From: Vibrio sp. FE10
GTDB taxonomy: Bacteria; Pseudomonadota; Gammaproteobacteria; Enterobacterales; Vibrionaceae
Assembly (NCBI RefSeq): GCF_030297155.1
Contig: NZ_AP028068.1
Location: 1,178,001-1,242,000 of the forward strand
Direction of reading: 5' to 3'
DNA: 64,000 nt
Each line of letters starts with the position of its first letter. Position 1 is the first letter of the stretch. This document shows positions 63,501 to 64,000 of this stretch, piece after piece. The notes beneath the pieces are model-generated. The model saw nothing but the letters and a program-made list of their open reading frames with translations, was not told where the DNA came from and ran no database searches. A program made the position numbers and the translations under genes.

Positions 63501-64000
63501 ATGTTGAAGATGGTCAAGAAGTTACCATTATCATAACTGATGTTAATGGCAAATCAGAAAATTATACCGCTACGGTCACTGCTGGTGAATGGACATTAGT
63601 CGGTCAAGACTATTCCACTTTTGCTGAGGGGATTTTGACCGTAGAGGCTAGCGTTACGGATGTTGCGGGAAACACGGTCACTTCTAGCGACACCATAGTT
63701 AAAGATACGCTAGCCAGTATCACCGCAGAATTTGATGATGCAGATAACATACTCAACACTGAAGAAGTTCAATCTGTTCGTTTACAAGGTGTTGTTCAAA
63801 ATGTTGAAAATGGACAACCTATTACCGTCACAGTTACCGATAGCAATAATCAGTCTATAACGTTACAAACCGTAGTTATTGCAGGAGCTTGGAGCATCGA
63901 TGATGTCGATCTGTCTGCGTTTGCTGATGGCAATATTACGGTAGAGGCGGTTACCGTTGATATTGCGGGTAATGAAACGACGGGGACTGACAGCACAGGA
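60578..64000 (+). CDS. Giant Ig-like-repeat adhesin (LapA/BapA type), 5' part
   Basis: An uninterrupted frame of 1141 codons, still open at the right edge. Residues 1-35 (MDPILYIEVGGVVWQVLADG then TWLQVPA) resemble the N-terminal retention segment of type I-secreted giant adhesins. Residues about 36-140 are a Q/S/E-rich linker. From about 145, repeats of 101 residues follow, each with FDGFGDEYYN, VEDGQ, ITITD, WTLVxQDYS and TVxAxxxDIAGN motifs of bacterial Ig-like repeats. No signal peptide is seen, as expected for type I export. The C-terminal RTX and secretion signal lie outside the window. Likely role: attachment and biofilm formation. Confidence 0.88.
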   Translation, partial: MDPILYIEVGGVVWQVLADGTWLQVPASQSKVEGVQVVSIEPQNLDQTQPLTEPQIAAVEQQLEEVVTQLVNNIESAPQQQNSANDQSSSSASFIAYVRSTLDETLADAGFDTRPTEYEEEDTTSNEGNLDILLPSAVLTVDILDGGDGYENQFEVPSVTITGTAVDVRDGRTVVLTITDINGNTVTTTAITNDEAYVVNGVDLSSLAEGDLQVDAIIADDFGNSITANDSTIKDTLATIDVDFDGFGDEFYNQFEVASGALVGTVENVEDGQVITIVITDSQGVTQEYTTTVSGGVWTLVSQDYSNFAEGELTVVASTIDIAGNPTSASDTIVKDTLASIDVDFDGFGDEFYNELEVNNGALVGTVSNVEDGQTISITITDSEGLSVNYSTVVSGNSWTLVNQDYSNFAEGELTVVASTIDIAGNPTTATDTIVKDTLDRILVRFDGFGDNYYNQSEVSKGALIGATFNIEDGQAINITITDSNGFSVDYTSVVSGNLWSLKDQDYSGFAEGELTVVASITDIAGNTISSTDTIIKDTLVEIGVEFSGSDDEVYNQTEVLNGVLVGTVGNVEDGQTISITITDSAGTSLDYSTTVSGGTWTLTNQDYSSFAEGELTVEASVTDIAGNTATSADTILKDTLANVSVNFDGFGDEYYNSAEVSNGALVGTVTNVEDGQEVSITITDVDGKSENYTATVTAGEWTLVGQDYSTFAEGTLTVEATVTDVAGNTATSSDTIVKDTLADISVDFDGFGDEYYNSAEVSNGALVGTVTNVEDGQTVSITIADVDGKSENYTAIVSGGEWILIGQDYSAFAEGTLTVEATVTDVAGNTATSSDTIVKDTLADISVDFDGFGDEYYNSAEVNNGALVGTVTNVEDGQTVSITITDVDGKSENYTAIVSGGEWTLIGQDYSGFAEGTLTVEATVTDVAGNTATSSDTIVKDTLADISVNFDGFGDEYYNSAEVNNGALVGTATNVEDGQEVTIIITDVNGKSENYTATVTAGEWTLVGQDYSTFAEGILTVEASVTDVAGNTVTSSDTIVKDTLASITAEFDDADNILNTEEVQSVRLQGVVQNVENGQPITVTVTDSNNQSITLQTVVIAGAWSIDDVDLSAFADGNITVEAVTVDIAGNETTGTDSTG
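61010..64000 (+). repeat. 303-base tandem repeats in the adhesin
   Basis: The motif GATGGTTTTGGTGATGA or its variants starts at 61010, 61310, 61613, 61916, 62219, 62522, 62825, 63128 and 63431, and a diverged copy at 63734. After the first interval of 300, all steps are exactly 303 bases. Copies 62522-63430 are nearly identical in DNA, earlier ones more diverged, so recent duplication or conversion is likely. Confidence 0.92.

Overview
The window reads as a stretch of the second chromosome of a marine Vibrio, most likely of the Splendidus clade. That placement is an inference from gene content. It rests on a complete heme-uptake locus laid out as in vibrios (tonB1-exbB1-exbD1-hutBCD divergent from hutWXZ), a 153-residue TetR-type regulator matching LuxT, several chemotaxis and cyclic-di-GMP genes, porins, and typical gammaproteobacterial short intergenic terminators. 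No rRNA, tRNA, CRISPR array, prophage or insertion sequence was recognised. About 58 protein genes are supported, including two short ones (a 52-residue Pmp3/YqaE protein and a 44-residue basic protein) and one gene open at each edge of the window.

Layout. Bases 1-1561: the end of a TRAP-transporter large permease followed by a secreted double-Cache protein. 1798-8214: a free-standing protein resembling the inserted domain of malate synthase G, a BCCT osmolyte transporter, an M14 peptidase, a YedI-like membrane protein, pyrC with a PurR-type operator, and YqaE. 8433-12377: a MOSC/flavin reductase/ferredoxin fusion and NAD biosynthesis genes (nadE, a NadD-like protein). 12634-17038: a cupin-only AraC-like protein, an acyltransferase, a secreted protein of 20-residue repeats, small conserved proteins and luxT behind a 531-base upstream region. 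17433-25156: the heme uptake and utilisation locus around a Fur-like site. 25269-30987: an adenosyltransferase-like protein, cheV, ppiC, a cytoplasmic alpha-amylase and a chemoreceptor. 31423-37078: membrane proteins, a GFA-family protein, a CBM48-like protein and an M23 endopeptidase. 37317-46675: an EAL protein with a degenerate GGDEF domain, a LysR/MFS pair, a double-thioredoxin-fold glutaredoxin, an EamA transporter, a porin and an AstE/AspA-like amidohydrolase. 47001-51048: a suppressor-of-copper-sensitivity (Scs) thiol redox operon. 51498-60324: an MscS channel, an enlarged RecX-like protein, a LuxR-type regulator, two outer-membrane proteins and an M3 peptidase. From 60578 to the right edge: a giant repeat adhesin, still open, made of about 101-residue Ig-like repeats encoded by exact 303-base periods.

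How the parts fit. TonB1/ExbBD energise outer-membrane heme uptake, HutBCD carries heme across the inner membrane, and HutW, HutX and HutZ handle and degrade it in the cytoplasm. ScsB moves electrons across the membrane to the periplasmic thiol proteins ScsC and ScsD. Sensory and lifestyle genes (LuxT, CheV, the chemoreceptor, the EAL protein, the giant adhesin) suggest control of motility versus attachment.

The most unusual items are the stand-alone malate-synthase-G-like domain, the RecX-like protein of 277 residues away from recA, the 20-residue-repeat secreted protein, the unannotated small membrane protein heading the scs operon, similar 8-base tandem repeats at two distant intergenic sites, and the adhesin whose central repeats are nearly identical at DNA level. 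I did not find a clearly new multi-gene system such as a defence island.
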